64,000 nucleotides of DNA from Hyperoplus lanceolatus (lineage: Eukaryota > Chordata > Actinopteri > Uranoscopiformes > Ammodytidae), in contig CM049403.1 of NCBI GenBank assembly GCA_026929865.2, forward strand, positions 23,678,001 through 23,742,000, read 5' to 3'. This document shows, in pieces, positions 1-10,200 of the stretch; position 1 is the first letter of the stretch, and each line of letters opens with the position of its first letter. The position numbers were made by a program, and so were the translations under genes. Under the pieces are notes generated by a model that was not told where the DNA came from, made no database searches, and was given only the letters and a program-made list of their open reading frames with translations.

Positions 1-296
1 CTAGAAAACCGTGGAAGAAATTGAAAATGTGACCACATATTTAAGAAGAGCCATCCATTTGACTCATCCTGTAAAGAAGGGAGAAACATGGAATAAGATA
101 AAAGCACATTTAAGATAAAAAAAAGTTTTTTGCCTTTTCAAAGTAAAATTTCCATGATCAAGGTTTTTTGATTATTGTGTCCGAACAATTATAGACAAGT
201 TTGAAAACATTTGACACATGTTTTAGTGTTTTAGTATGCTACACTTGAGTCTATACAGTTAGCACGATGTCAGCCCTAAACTGCTGCATCATACCT
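1..296. other. No gene recognised; AT-rich intronic or intergenic DNA
   Basis: No ORF with family resemblance, RNA gene or clear repeat was seen. The stretch just before the AAAT tail at 297 may be LINE-derived, but nothing coding is recognisable. Confidence 0.5.
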
Positions 297-334
297 ATTG
301 TCCGAAAGAATAATAAATAAATAAATAAATAAAA
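297..334 (+). repeat. LINE/SINE-like tail with (AAAT)n
   Basis: The string ATTGTCCGAAAGAATAAT followed by (AAAT)n recurs almost exactly at 26992-27033. A shared unique leader in front of a short tandem A-rich tail is typical of the 3' end of a non-LTR retroelement. The family is not identified. Confidence 0.5.
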
Positions 335-599
335 TTATCCAAAATTCTGGGGTTGGGGTGATTTGTGCCAAAGGGCCTAGGTGAGTTATAAGTAAGTAAA
401 ATGTATTTATAAAAGCACATTTATGACAGTACATAGTGCATTCAGTAGGTAAACAATGAAGATAAAATAACAATAACAAAAATAAAAGACATAAAACCCA
501 TACATCCACAAATATAAACAAAGATAGTAGTGCAGAGGTAAGATAGTTAATGGGGAGGAAAAACCAGGGTGTACAGATGGGTTTTGAGCCTTGATTTAA

Positions 600-1227
600 A
601 GGCAGAAATGGAGGGGGAATCACATTTGTCAGGTGGCAGTCACAAGCACAGAGCAACTAGTGCGAAGTACATTTCTGAGAGTTGTGCCAGTGGCATGGCT
701 GCATACGCTGGTCACCAAAAAGAAAGTGATTGTCTACAGTAGCTTAGGAGAGACATCTCCATTCCACGTAACAACACCACTGACAAGAGTTCAGATGGCC
801 AGAAAGATGATGATGGTGACTTTGTCATTGTGAGCTTTGCAGGCAAACCACCTAGATCTTTTTGAAATTGACCTTCAATCTTTGTAAAATATTTACTTTA
901 AATAAACCTTAAATAAGTGATTGTCTTATGGATTTTTCTTGCATTGCAGTTTATGAGATATATATCAATGGCACAATTTACCACATGGTATTCTCTCTTG
1001 TGGCACAACTTACACCACACCGGGGGCAAGTTGTGCCACAAGACAACATTTTTTCCGAAAGCTATATTTCTTAAACAGTTCATTTCAGATCCAAAGTTTT
1101 TATTGCCAGGGATGCACAACATCCTGAAATATATGTACATATTTGAGTTGGAGACATAACTTTCAAGGCCTCACTTTAAAATCACTTTGAGTAAAAAGTG
1201 GCACAACTTCGGCCACTCTCCCCTATA
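600..1227 (+). mobile_element. Degenerate DNA-transposon 3' end, related to the element at 59423-60370
   Basis: In one frame near 790-865 the sequence reads KSSDGQKDDDGDFVIVSFAGK then stops, resembling C-terminal tails of pogo-like fish transposases. It is followed by repeated phrases of the type GGCACAACTT and a terminal CTCTCCCCTATA at 1216-1227. The terminus resembles the right inverted repeat of the 59.4-kb element (GTTCTCCCCTA). No left end was found, so this is a truncated relic. Family assignment is by recollection. Confidence 0.35.
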
Positions 1228-3092
1228 TGAAAGCACTACAGACGTAAAGCTCAGCCAGGGCGGATGTTTAAATGTGTCGACCAAAATCAGCAGTGCGATT
1301 ACATGCACCTAAGTAACTGGGTTACAGTCGGCTACACAAGAATTAGATATTTGTAAAATAAATAAAACACAAGGAACCTGGTTTCTTTGATTAGATAAAC
1401 CTGATTTCCCAAGCTAGATCTCTTCTCCTGCATAACCATCTTCATAATTCTCATGCACATGCATACATGAAAAAAATAAATAAGGGAGAAAAGAGTTGTG
1501 ACAGATGCTTGGCTGGATGCAAATGAAAGCGTTATATTTATATTGCAAAAACATCACAAAGTAGCCCTCTTGAAATCGAAATAAGTCAAGTTACACTGCT
1601 AAACATTTTACTAGTGATGCCTCCAAAATAAGGCTACAGAGAAGAGAGACATCTGATTACCGAGCAGTCAGTGGGTTTACACAACCTGGTTTATTGAGTG
1701 CATTTGAAAGAATACTGCAGTGTATGATGTGAATTCTCTGTGAGTGTGATTCTGTACAAAACCCAATGCTATTGACACCAACAGTACTTGTCAGAACTTG
1801 TAACATCCAAGTAAGGAGTTATAGCAGCAGAACAATTGTAAATTAAGGAACAAAACAAGTGGCGTGGTGGTACTGAAAAGGTGGTACTCTCATCGACTTG
1901 CTCAACAATGAGCCTGACAGTTAATTCTTGGCCGCCAGTCAAAGTCCCTTCACGGCCTTCATGAGCAAATGAAGCAGATGGAGCTGTAGATGTTCCACTT
2001 TTTACATTGTTCAGTGCACTTTATATTCTGACTGGGCTTACAGGATGAAAAAACCACTTATGAAACAGCCGCTGACAAAACAATCACCACTCAAGGTCCA
2101 TGTATAGTGTAAAAGTGTACATTTGATTGAACAGAGAGGTCTGATACAGCCGAGTGAAACACCACGAATGTCGTCAAGGAGAGGCTGTTTTAAAATTGTG
2201 AGACATTTTGCCCATATTTAAACAATACTGCGTCTCTATAATGGTCAGCTTGTCTATACACACATCTCTTTTCAAACATAATCCTCCCCTTGGAGGCATC
2301 GATTCCACAGTTGTGTAGCCCTTATATGCAATAAAAAGGTTAACCCCCAATGTATAGTCACTGGGAGAAAATAACCAAAGGTAAATAAAAACAGATCTTT
2401 ACATCCACAAGATTAATGTCAATATGCAATAGCATACGGTATAGACAATGATGGGCCTGAGCCTCTTTGGTCTTTGACGCATGACAGCACTGAGTAGGGA
2501 GATGAGACACTCAGCTTGTAGGATGGCGGATCAATCTCTATCACCTCATTCTAAGCCACCTGGTGAAGCACACATTTCAAACGGAGGCTCGGAACTAATG
2601 GGTGCCAGGGGAGGGAATGGACATGGATCTTTGGGTTCATGTGTTTTCTCGGCTACCTAAGTCTCATCTGAAACTTTGTAATGAGGAGAAGCGGTCTAGG
2701 TTAAGTACTTTTTTACACACACACAAACAGGCAGAATCAGACACGGTATGCTGTTGGAAGCTGCTTTCTCTCTGCCTGACGTGTTTCGCTTCTGTAATTC
2801 ATTGCAAGGCCTCAACGGATATTAAGGAGATTTGCGGGGAGAACATGCAAAGAAAAACAAAGCCAATTTAATGGTCAGGGAAGAAGGCAAACTGAGTACT
2901 TACTTTGTGTCAGATGTGAAAAGTGATTGTGCTTCGCCTGCAATACCCACCGGGGCCGATCAGACAGAAGCCACATATCCCTCCATAATTTGTGTGGATT
3001 TATTATTAATTAAATTGATTTTTTAAACTGCTTTTATTTCAGAAAGCAGTTTATTTTGTTATGGCAGGACTCCTCTGATCATTTGGACTACC
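1228..3092. other. No gene recognised
   Basis: Only short, compositionally random ORFs are present, none with a recognisable domain. The stretch is AT-rich non-coding DNA upstream of the first PDE4-like exon. An unseen exon upstream of 3958 for the same isoform could lie here or before the window. Confidence 0.5.
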
Positions 3093-3190
<98 letters not shown>

Positions 3191-3202
3191 TTATCTATTT
3201 AT

Positions 3203-3236
<34 letters not shown>
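3093..3236. repeat. (ATCT)n microsatellite
   Basis: About 36 copies of ATCT with a few TTTA-type interruptions near 3190-3206. The apparent SIYL-repeat ORF across it is an artefact of the repeat. Confidence 0.97.
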
Positions 3237-3907
3237 GGCTGTCTGGCAACTAATTAAATTATATTTCGTCATCTCTGTGGGACATTAAAATCTAATCTCT
3301 AATGTTTTATTAATGGAGTTTTGAGGCATTTATGTTGTTGTTGTTTATTGCAACTAATTGGAATGATAGAGTGCAAAACATGCTTGGAGGGTACATTGTG
3401 CGTCCATACAGTATTAAACACATATGTATATATACAGTATGTAAGATGAACAATTCATATACAGTGTGTAAGGTTGATGAAATGGTATAAAGAGTGTCTG
3501 ACAAATTGAATCTCTGACGTGATGGTGGCTCTAGAGTAAAAGCCAGGGGGATCACCACAGTCATTAGGAGTCGTAGTCCGGGAACCATGAATGTTGGTAC
3601 AAAATATTGTGCCAATTCATCAACTGAATAGTTATTTTGGAGTCTCTTTTGAGTTTTTAGTGCTGTTGAACTTAATTAATTGCCTTAAACAGAGAGAATG
3701 TTTCTAATATTTAGTGCACCACCACACATAGTGTAGAGTTTACATAAATCAGGTTGGCTTAGTATAAACATCTCTCAGATTGATGCAATACAATTATACA
3801 GCACTATAGTCTATGAACAATCTGCAGCCTCAAAAATGACCAGTAGGTTCAATGAACACCTCCCTAAAACATAAATATAACCTTCATGTAGTCAGGATGT
3901 ATAACAC

Positions 3908-3909
<2 letters not shown>
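3237..3909. other. No gene recognised
   Basis: AT-rich non-coding DNA between a tetranucleotide microsatellite and the pyrimidine tract. No supported feature. Confidence 0.5.

Positions 3910-3949
<40 letters not shown>
3910..3949 (+). repeat. (TC)n tract, possible polypyrimidine tract of a splice acceptor
   Basis: Twenty TC repeats are followed by GGGTGTAG and then GC-rich coding-like DNA at 3958. A long pyrimidine run ending in AG is the layout of a 3' splice site, so the microsatellite may double as the acceptor tract of the next exon. Confidence 0.7.
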
Positions 3950-3951
<2 letters not shown>

Positions 3952-3957
3952 GTGTAG

Positions 3958-4157
3958 GGTCGTCGAGAGTCCATGCCTGTGGCCAACCAGGCGGTGCGGC
4001 GGCGTTTCTCCGGGCCTCCAGTGCTTCCTCCGCTGTGGAGGAGACACTCCTGCCAGGAGAACTGTAACAACCGGAGGCCGTCTGCAACACATGTTCTGCC
4101 ACTGGAACGACTGGAAGTGCTGTACAGCCAAGCACTGGCCAGTCATGATGAACTCCG
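3958..4157 (+). CDS. pde4: PDE4 N-terminal exon, long-form B1/D7-like (candidate)
   Basis: Seen: a GC-rich open stretch bounded by a TC-tract/TAG acceptor at 3956-3957 and a GTCAGT donor at 4158. It reads VRRRFSGPPVLPPLWRRHSC and later NNRRPSATHVLPLERLE, with an in-frame ATG at 3973. From that ATG the exon is 185 nt, leaving two bases of the last codon (phase 2), like the other four candidate exons. Known, from memory: long forms PDE4B1 and PDE4D7 carry a VRR/LPPL block followed by an RP..LPL block just before the shared exon; the spacing here is similar. It contains RRHS, a protein kinase A consensus. Inferred: second coding exon, or first with an internal start, of the most upstream PDE4 isoform. 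A different neighbouring gene is possible. Confidence 0.5.
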
Positions 4158-4470
4158 GTCAGTGACCTCTTCCTTTCTTTCTTTCAAACTGCAGGTATAC
4201 AGTACATGCTCTGGAGATTTAGTGCTCTTGCTGTTCTTGTGCTTTTTTAATAGTCACTATAGGCATCACTCATACATTATTTGACGGCAGCCCATCACAA
4301 TTAAGGTTTCAGTTGTAGTATCTTGTCTAAACTTTATGCAGGATCATGTTTTCAACATGTTTTCGATGGAAATGATTTGTATCTAGCTCATCGCTGACAC
4401 TTTTGACATTATTCCACAGTAATTCCACTTATTTCTGAATACAGAAGCCCTATTTGTCCTCTCTCCAATG

Positions 4471-4473
<3 letters not shown>
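4158..4473. other. Putative intron start, no other feature
   Basis: Sequence after the GTCAGT donor is AT-rich with no ORF of note, consistent with intron. Confidence 0.45.

Positions 4474-4513
<40 letters not shown>
4474..4513. repeat. (CA)n microsatellite, left of MITE
   Basis: About 20 CA repeats abutting the left end of the element at 4514. Confidence 0.95.
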
Positions 4514-4516
<3 letters not shown>

Positions 4517-4820
4517 CTGCAACGAATAATCGACAAATCGATTATTAATCGATTATTAAAATAATCAAATAATTATTTGATAATCGATTAATCGTTTTGA
4601 GAAATTTTTTAATAAACATTTACCAAATTCTCTGATTTCAACTACTCAAATGTGAATATTTTCTGGTTTCTTTAATCCTATTATGACAGTAAACTGAAAT
4701 ATCTGTGTGTTTTGGACATAACAATACATTTGAGGATGTCAACATGGGCTTTGGAAAATGTATTAACATTTTTCACAATTTTCTGACATTTAACGGACCA
4801 AAACACACTGTTAGTTGCAG

Positions 4821-4821
<1 letters not shown>
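4514..4821. mobile_element. MITE with GCTGCAAC termini, inserted within a CA microsatellite
   Basis: Left end GAGCTGCAACGAATAATCGA and right end GTTAGTTGCAGC form short inverted repeats (GCTGCAACNAA). The subterminal ATCGATTA motifs repeat. The family is one of the fish hAT-like MITEs by recollection. It is non-coding, about 308 bp. Both flanks are (CA)n. Confidence 0.65.

Positions 4822-4902
<81 letters not shown>
4822..4902. repeat. (CA)n microsatellite, right of MITE
   Basis: About 40 CA repeats immediately after the right inverted repeat of the MITE. Confidence 0.95.
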
Positions 4903-4903
<1 letters not shown>

Positions 4904-5349
4904 AAGAAGGGTGGAATATGTTTTGTGGTTTCGTGTTAATTATACAAGCCCTCTTCTCTTTCGAAAAAACCTGGTAATTTCATTCACATGAAGAGGCTTG
5001 TCACTGAAAGGTCATAGGTGGATTAGGTCTTTGGCATTCTATAATTGTATACATTCAGTAATGGCATGCACTTGTGTGCTGTCCAGACATGAATAATGAT
5101 TAAGGGAGAACAAGAACCCCCCCCCCCAACACACCCTTTTTACTGAATTCTGGCATTTGACAGATAACAATTGATCATCAGGTTCTGTGGACATTAAGTG
5201 TGCAAGAGTGGATTAGGCTATATTGTTGAAAAAAGAGTAGATTGAATTGGAATTCAGTTTCCATTTTTCTAGAGAAGTAGGAAATCTAGGCCTACAACAG
5301 GGAAGAGAGAGACCTTTAAGCATAGATGATGTGAGAGTAAGATCAACAG
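4903..5349. other. No gene recognised
   Basis: Non-coding DNA with a short C-run near 5116-5127. No supported feature. Confidence 0.5.
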
Positions 5350-5369
5350 AGTAGAGTAGAGTAGAGTAG

Positions 5370-5414
<45 letters not shown>

Positions 5415-5416
5415 GT
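5350..5416. repeat. (TAGAG)n, (GA)n and poly-G compound microsatellite
   Basis: Five-base GTAGA repeats run into (GA)n and then about twelve G. It lies just upstream of the CpG-rich exon at 5638. Confidence 0.95.
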
Positions 5417-5419
5417 TGA

Positions 5420-5637
5420 TATTAAAAGGGAGGCTCTGAGTCGTACAGCACTCCGGCTCATGGACAGCACTAACAAGCAACGCGAGCCGCTCTCTGTCCG
5501 TTAACCGTTTGAAGCGCGGGTTTCCTCCTCAAACTCAAAGACAGACAGCCCAACGACGCTTTCTCTTAAACCATTGTAATACCAAAACGCGGCTTTAGTT
5601 AAATTGAAAACAAAAGGTAAAACAAGTAAAGTAGAAG
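5420..5637 (+). promoter_or_regulatory. CpG-rich 5' UTR and probable promoter of the 5638 exon
   Basis: The segment is much richer in CpG than its surroundings (GCGAGCCGC, AGCGCGGG, CAACGACGC, AACGCGGC), contains a GA/CT tract immediately upstream, and leads straight into the ATG at 5638 with no acceptor-like sequence. This fits a TATA-less CpG promoter and 5' UTR of an alternative first exon. No transcription start can be fixed by eye. Confidence 0.5.
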
Positions 5638-5840
5638 ATGGAGTGCGCCACGCTTAGCAGGGAGGGAGCGGGGCTCGCCAAGCCACCCAAACATCTTTGG
5701 CGGCAACCGAGGACTCACATACGGATCAGACAGCGCTTCTACTCGGACTCCGAGCGCTACCTGTGCCGCAACCGAACCCTGGAGAAGCTGCGACCCGGGC
5801 TGAGGAAACCCCGCATGTCCTGGCCCTGTCCGCCGAAACG
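5638..5840 (+). CDS. pde4: PDE4 alternative first coding exon (A4/C1/D4-type N-terminus)
   Basis: Seen: ATG at 5638 opens 67 codons plus two bases, ending at a GTAAAC donor at 5841. Key motifs are KPPKHLWRQPRTHIRIRQR, FYSDSERYL and RPGLRKPRMSWP. Known, from memory: this block is the hallmark of long PDE4 isoforms A4, C1 and D4 (KHLWRQPR, IRI.QR.YSD, RMSWP shortly before the shared exon); no other family I know has it. Human D4 is longer because of a proline/histidine insert missing here. Function: PDE4 hydrolyses cAMP to 5'-AMP, and the isoform-specific N-terminus sets localisation and partners. Phase 2 end matches the other candidate exons. The paralog is uncertain: PKHLWRQPR and QRFYSD favour 4C, while ERYL and RPGL favour 4D or 4A. 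Confidence 0.85.
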
Positions 5841-8800
5841 GTAAACCCATTTCCATCCAAAAGTCCAAAGTCACCGTAAATCGGCTGAATTATTCACTTT
5901 AACTAAGTTAGCTTTCTGAACATTCTTACAGGTAGGACCTAAGCCTATAGGCTTTACAGAAAAAGACTAAACCGAACTGAATATGACCGAAGCAAAAAAA
6001 ATGTGTTAGTCAGTAGAGAGGAATTATCTATAGCCTATATATTTATAGGCTAGATTGAACTCCCTGTGACTTCTCCCCTTTAATTATTCTATCATGAAAT
6101 GTTGAGTGCAAAGCTAGGGTGCATTAATTTGATTTGACAATTTATATTATTATTAGACTATATTAGGCCTACCATTATAATTTAGCGGGGTAGAGACTTA
6201 AACATGGGATGGTCTAATAAGACTGATTCTGCTTAAAATAAATGAGGTATGGCTACTTTAGAAGAAGATAGGCCTACTTTATTGCTTGCAGGGGCAAATT
6301 TGTTTATTTGCACAACACACCTCACAAATACCTACAACTGTTTACCACTAAACATCTCCAACCTCTATACCTTGTTTAGGCGAAAAATAACTTCTAGGAG
6401 ACGAAGAGGTGCTATGATAAATGACTGTCAATGTGTTATTATTTTCGAATTCATGAGATTTAGCCTGGGTTGTAAATCAATTGCTGCTGGCATGCTATGG
6501 CACAATGGTTTGGCTCCTTAACCAAAACCCCATACATGAATAGATGTTGAATGTCAGGTGGTTTGTTTTTATTTTATTTTATTAAGGTTATTAGTTAATT
6601 ATTATCTGTAACAACTGCGTCATAAAAGGAGCAGGGTTCTGTATGCTCCCATTTATGTCATTATGTTTAGGTAAGAGTTCATTATATTTGGAGTATAGTC
6701 TGCACAATACCATTCCCATTGTTGGACCTGTAGAAGTGTCTGTAGTGTTGAAGAGCAATTCATTACGGGGCATGCCTTGAAGCCTGGCAACTCAGTCGGT
6801 TAGCGCGTAATCCAATTAACCTGTAGTGGTTGAAAAGCATTGAGAAGGCAACGCTGTTGGGGAAATCTTATATTACCTGCCCTCAGTAACCTGTATTGGG
6901 AACATTTCTGCTTGGTGTATTTTGTCAACATGAATTATAATTTTCATGATGTTGCTGACCAGTTACGCTGTTCTGTATAACTCACGATTAAAAACCTGGA
7001 ACTTCCATTTCTGGAGTTTTTGTTATTGCATCCTTGGAGAATTGAACATTATGCATGTAATTTAATTGAAATTACCTGTTTTTGCAAGTTGTGGAAAACA
7101 GACTAATGTATTCTCTCAACTGTTGTTATCTATTAGAGTACATGTAACAATATAATAAAGGAGGCTGTGATTTCAATAATGGTACTTGTTGGTGTTTTGG
7201 AAGAAAAAGCCCATGAAATAACACTGACTGAGTGGATGTCTCCTATAGGCTGCCTGTGCCTGGCTGTTCTTTGGGCTCTGTGCACTTTGAGAGATGATGG
7301 TGTAGATGTGAGCCAACAGATGCGAGTGATGATTCGCTAACAGTAAACTGCCCTTTAAACCTCATCAGTTCTGCTGATGAAGGTCTGTGTGTGACTGTTT
7401 GGCTCAGTATTTCATCCCTTTCTCGTTCTAACCTGAACAGTGCAGGAGAAGAGATAAATGGCCAGTGTCTGTGCTTCACCTCTTTTTGTTATAATTGCTG
7501 GTTCGACAACACAGCCTTGCTTTTAGTATTTCTTAATTTGGAAATTCGCACAAAGAGAAACAAAGCAATACAAAGGAAAAAGCTATTACATTTATATTTT
7601 ATTAAAGTGACAACAAATTATTTTATTCAATATGTTTTTTGTGAAATGTGAGGATCCTCACATTACATCACTATGGGTCCTCTGGTGCAATATGCAGCAA
7701 ACACCAACCCTTCATATTTGGACAGTCTCTGTATGTTTCCTACAAGATAGAAATACAGAAAATGACAACAAGACCATCCTTGGGATAAGATGCAGCCGAA
7801 CAGGCATTAAAAAAAGAAATCGCTGTCACTTCACTCTGCTCCTTAGATACTGCTTGCTGCAATGCCGCGCCTCGTCTCACTACAGAGGTTTTTTCCACAC
7901 ACAAGCTGAAGTACTGTCTCTCTGTCCCTTGACAGAGTGCTGAGGAGATACTGCTAAAAAGATATTAAGCTTTTCTTTTACACTGGAGATTGAAAGAGGA
8001 AGAAAGGAATATGTATGTATATAGAGACACATGGACTCTGCAACATGGTGTACATTAGCATTACGCTTCTGCCATTTATGTTTGTCTTTTACAGTATTTT
8101 GTATATTGGGGTTTACTGCAGACAGTATGTGTCTTAGAGTAACACCAGGGAATTTCACTTATTCTTGTCATTTATTCTTAAAACTAATAGTAAACACCTG
8201 ACCTAACCTTGGTTGTTCCCAATATCCTGACTATTTTTATATGTACTGTCATACTATACTGACCAGAGCTTCCTGCAATGGAAAAAATAGGTTATATGCA
8301 ACAAAAGTTGAATTGAACATTGGCCATTGACTTAATATGGTATGCAGCTTAACCATAAAGCTACTGTATCAAGCTAGCAGGGTGTTTACACATTTAAAAT
8401 AGTTTTAGTCCCATTTGAATCCTATCCACATTTTTTGTGTTACATTATTGGGCTTAAAAATGGTTGTGCATTTGACAAGAAATAAATACACGAGATATAA
8501 ACTGCACACTGTGTCTGTTCTAAGCATTTAACCTTTTGTGCAAAGGTTTGATGCATTTCCATATCAGGCAGATACAATAATAAGCTAGAATCAGACTGGA
8601 TGACGATTTTGTCTTTGTCGCAAGTAATGCTTTTGACTCGTCTGCACTGAAAATATGTCAGAATATGACACTAGCTTTTGCTACTTTGTCACCCCTCACC
8701 CTCAGTAGTTAGAGCTATTGTCTTCAGCTTCCAGAAGTGAAAATTAATCCATGAACCCCTTCACTGCTATTCCATTTATTATACTGTATATATTTATACA

Positions 8801-10200
8801 CATATAAAAACCAGAATAATGTACATTGTACAGATTTTCCTTAATACAGTCACATGAATTTGACACAGTATGTACCAGACTCAGGTTTCACTAGTAGAAT
8901 GCTATGGGTGGATCTGTGTGTGTGTACAAACGCGAATAGATAGTTTGAGTTCTTAGACATCAGCCTCTGTAGAGTTGAATTGGCATTAAAAAAGGCTGTC
9001 ATGTTACTTTGGCCGCTGAGACAAAGCTTTCCTTTGCCCTCACTGTCAGCATATTACCTATATTATTTCAATTCTTTTCTGACACTCTACAGAGCTGCCA
9101 GTGTGAATACGGTCTGCAGTAACAGCACAGCATTGAATGATGATGGTAGAAAGCCAGCTGGTTTGAACCGTAGGTATGAGTAAGAGCAATGTGTCAGCCA
9201 GCTTCATTGACACCAACTCAACACCACTGTCATGCTTTTCTTGTCCTGGAATATCTTTAATTGTACATCATTCCAGACGACTCAGATTTGTTTTATGAAT
9301 TAAAAACCCTGAAGACAGGTGGGATAACAATGTATGTAAGACACAATACAAAACAGGAATGGTTATGAAGCAATCTCTTTTTTCTATCATTACATCTCTA
9401 TTATGTTCATTATTATGTGCTGTAGAAATGGTATGATTTGATTTGGTACAAAGGACACTTTATCTTTTTCTGATGTGGATAATGTGTTTTTCTTTAGACC
9501 GTAGGTTATTTTGTTAAACTGTTAGTAATTATTTCAAAGACTTGCCAAAATGTTGACATCTACAGTACATAAAACAAATTTTGAAATTATATGATTACAA
9601 TATTATTCAGGGCATTGTAATTGCTTTACAATTCCAGCTTCACTATTGTGAAGATTTGCTGCTTGTACAACCAAATATCTTGGGGTTTTCGACAGTTGGT
9701 CAGACAAAACAAGTGATTTGTAGATGTCACTTTTGGTTTTGGGAAATGATTATATTTTAAATGGGTGATTTTTAGTCTTATAGAACTATTTAGATAAATG
9801 TAATTTTAAATAGGAGTGATTGTGTCTGGTATTCCTATTGTGGCGTCACTGGGTCAAACCTAAAACTAACAGTTTTTGTCGATCTCCGCTGATATTCCTC
9901 CTCGTTCATACTCGACTGTCTTTCTTTTGAGTTGATCACAATGTCAATTCTTTCTCCTAATGCTAATTTACACTTAACATTATCTGTATACATTTTTACC
10001 TGTTTTAATGCGTAACCTGTGCCGCGCCTACAGGCTCATATATGTCATAGAATGTAAAGAAAATAAACTGTCTTTCAAACGTCAGTGTAGACTGAAGGCT
10101 GCTATCCATGTGGAATTATATCAAGTAGAGATTCGATATCTTCCTCAAGTATACTACAACGATGCCTGTTACTTTTGATCGAGGCATAACGGCTCTCAAA
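5841..10200 (+). other. PDE4 intron, no recognisable element
   Basis: Begins with the GTAAAC donor. ORFs in this stretch are short, lack any domain, and have no flanking splice logic I would defend. I see no microsatellite longer than a few units and no inverted-repeat element. Confidence 0.5.

Noticed and set aside
2602..2871. 89-codon ORF as a possible upstream PDE4 first exon
   Set aside because: The peptide resembles no PDE4 N-terminus and lacks a convincing donor.
3093..3236. Regular repeats as a CRISPR-like array
   Set aside because: Four-base tandem units with no spacers in eukaryotic DNA.
3056..3253. 65-codon ORF of SIYL repeats
   Set aside because: Produced by the ATCT microsatellite; no independent coding signal.
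4681..4977. Cys-Val and Thr-His repeat ORFs here and at 51457, 52698-53011 and 59187
   Set aside because: All are dinucleotide microsatellites read in different frames.
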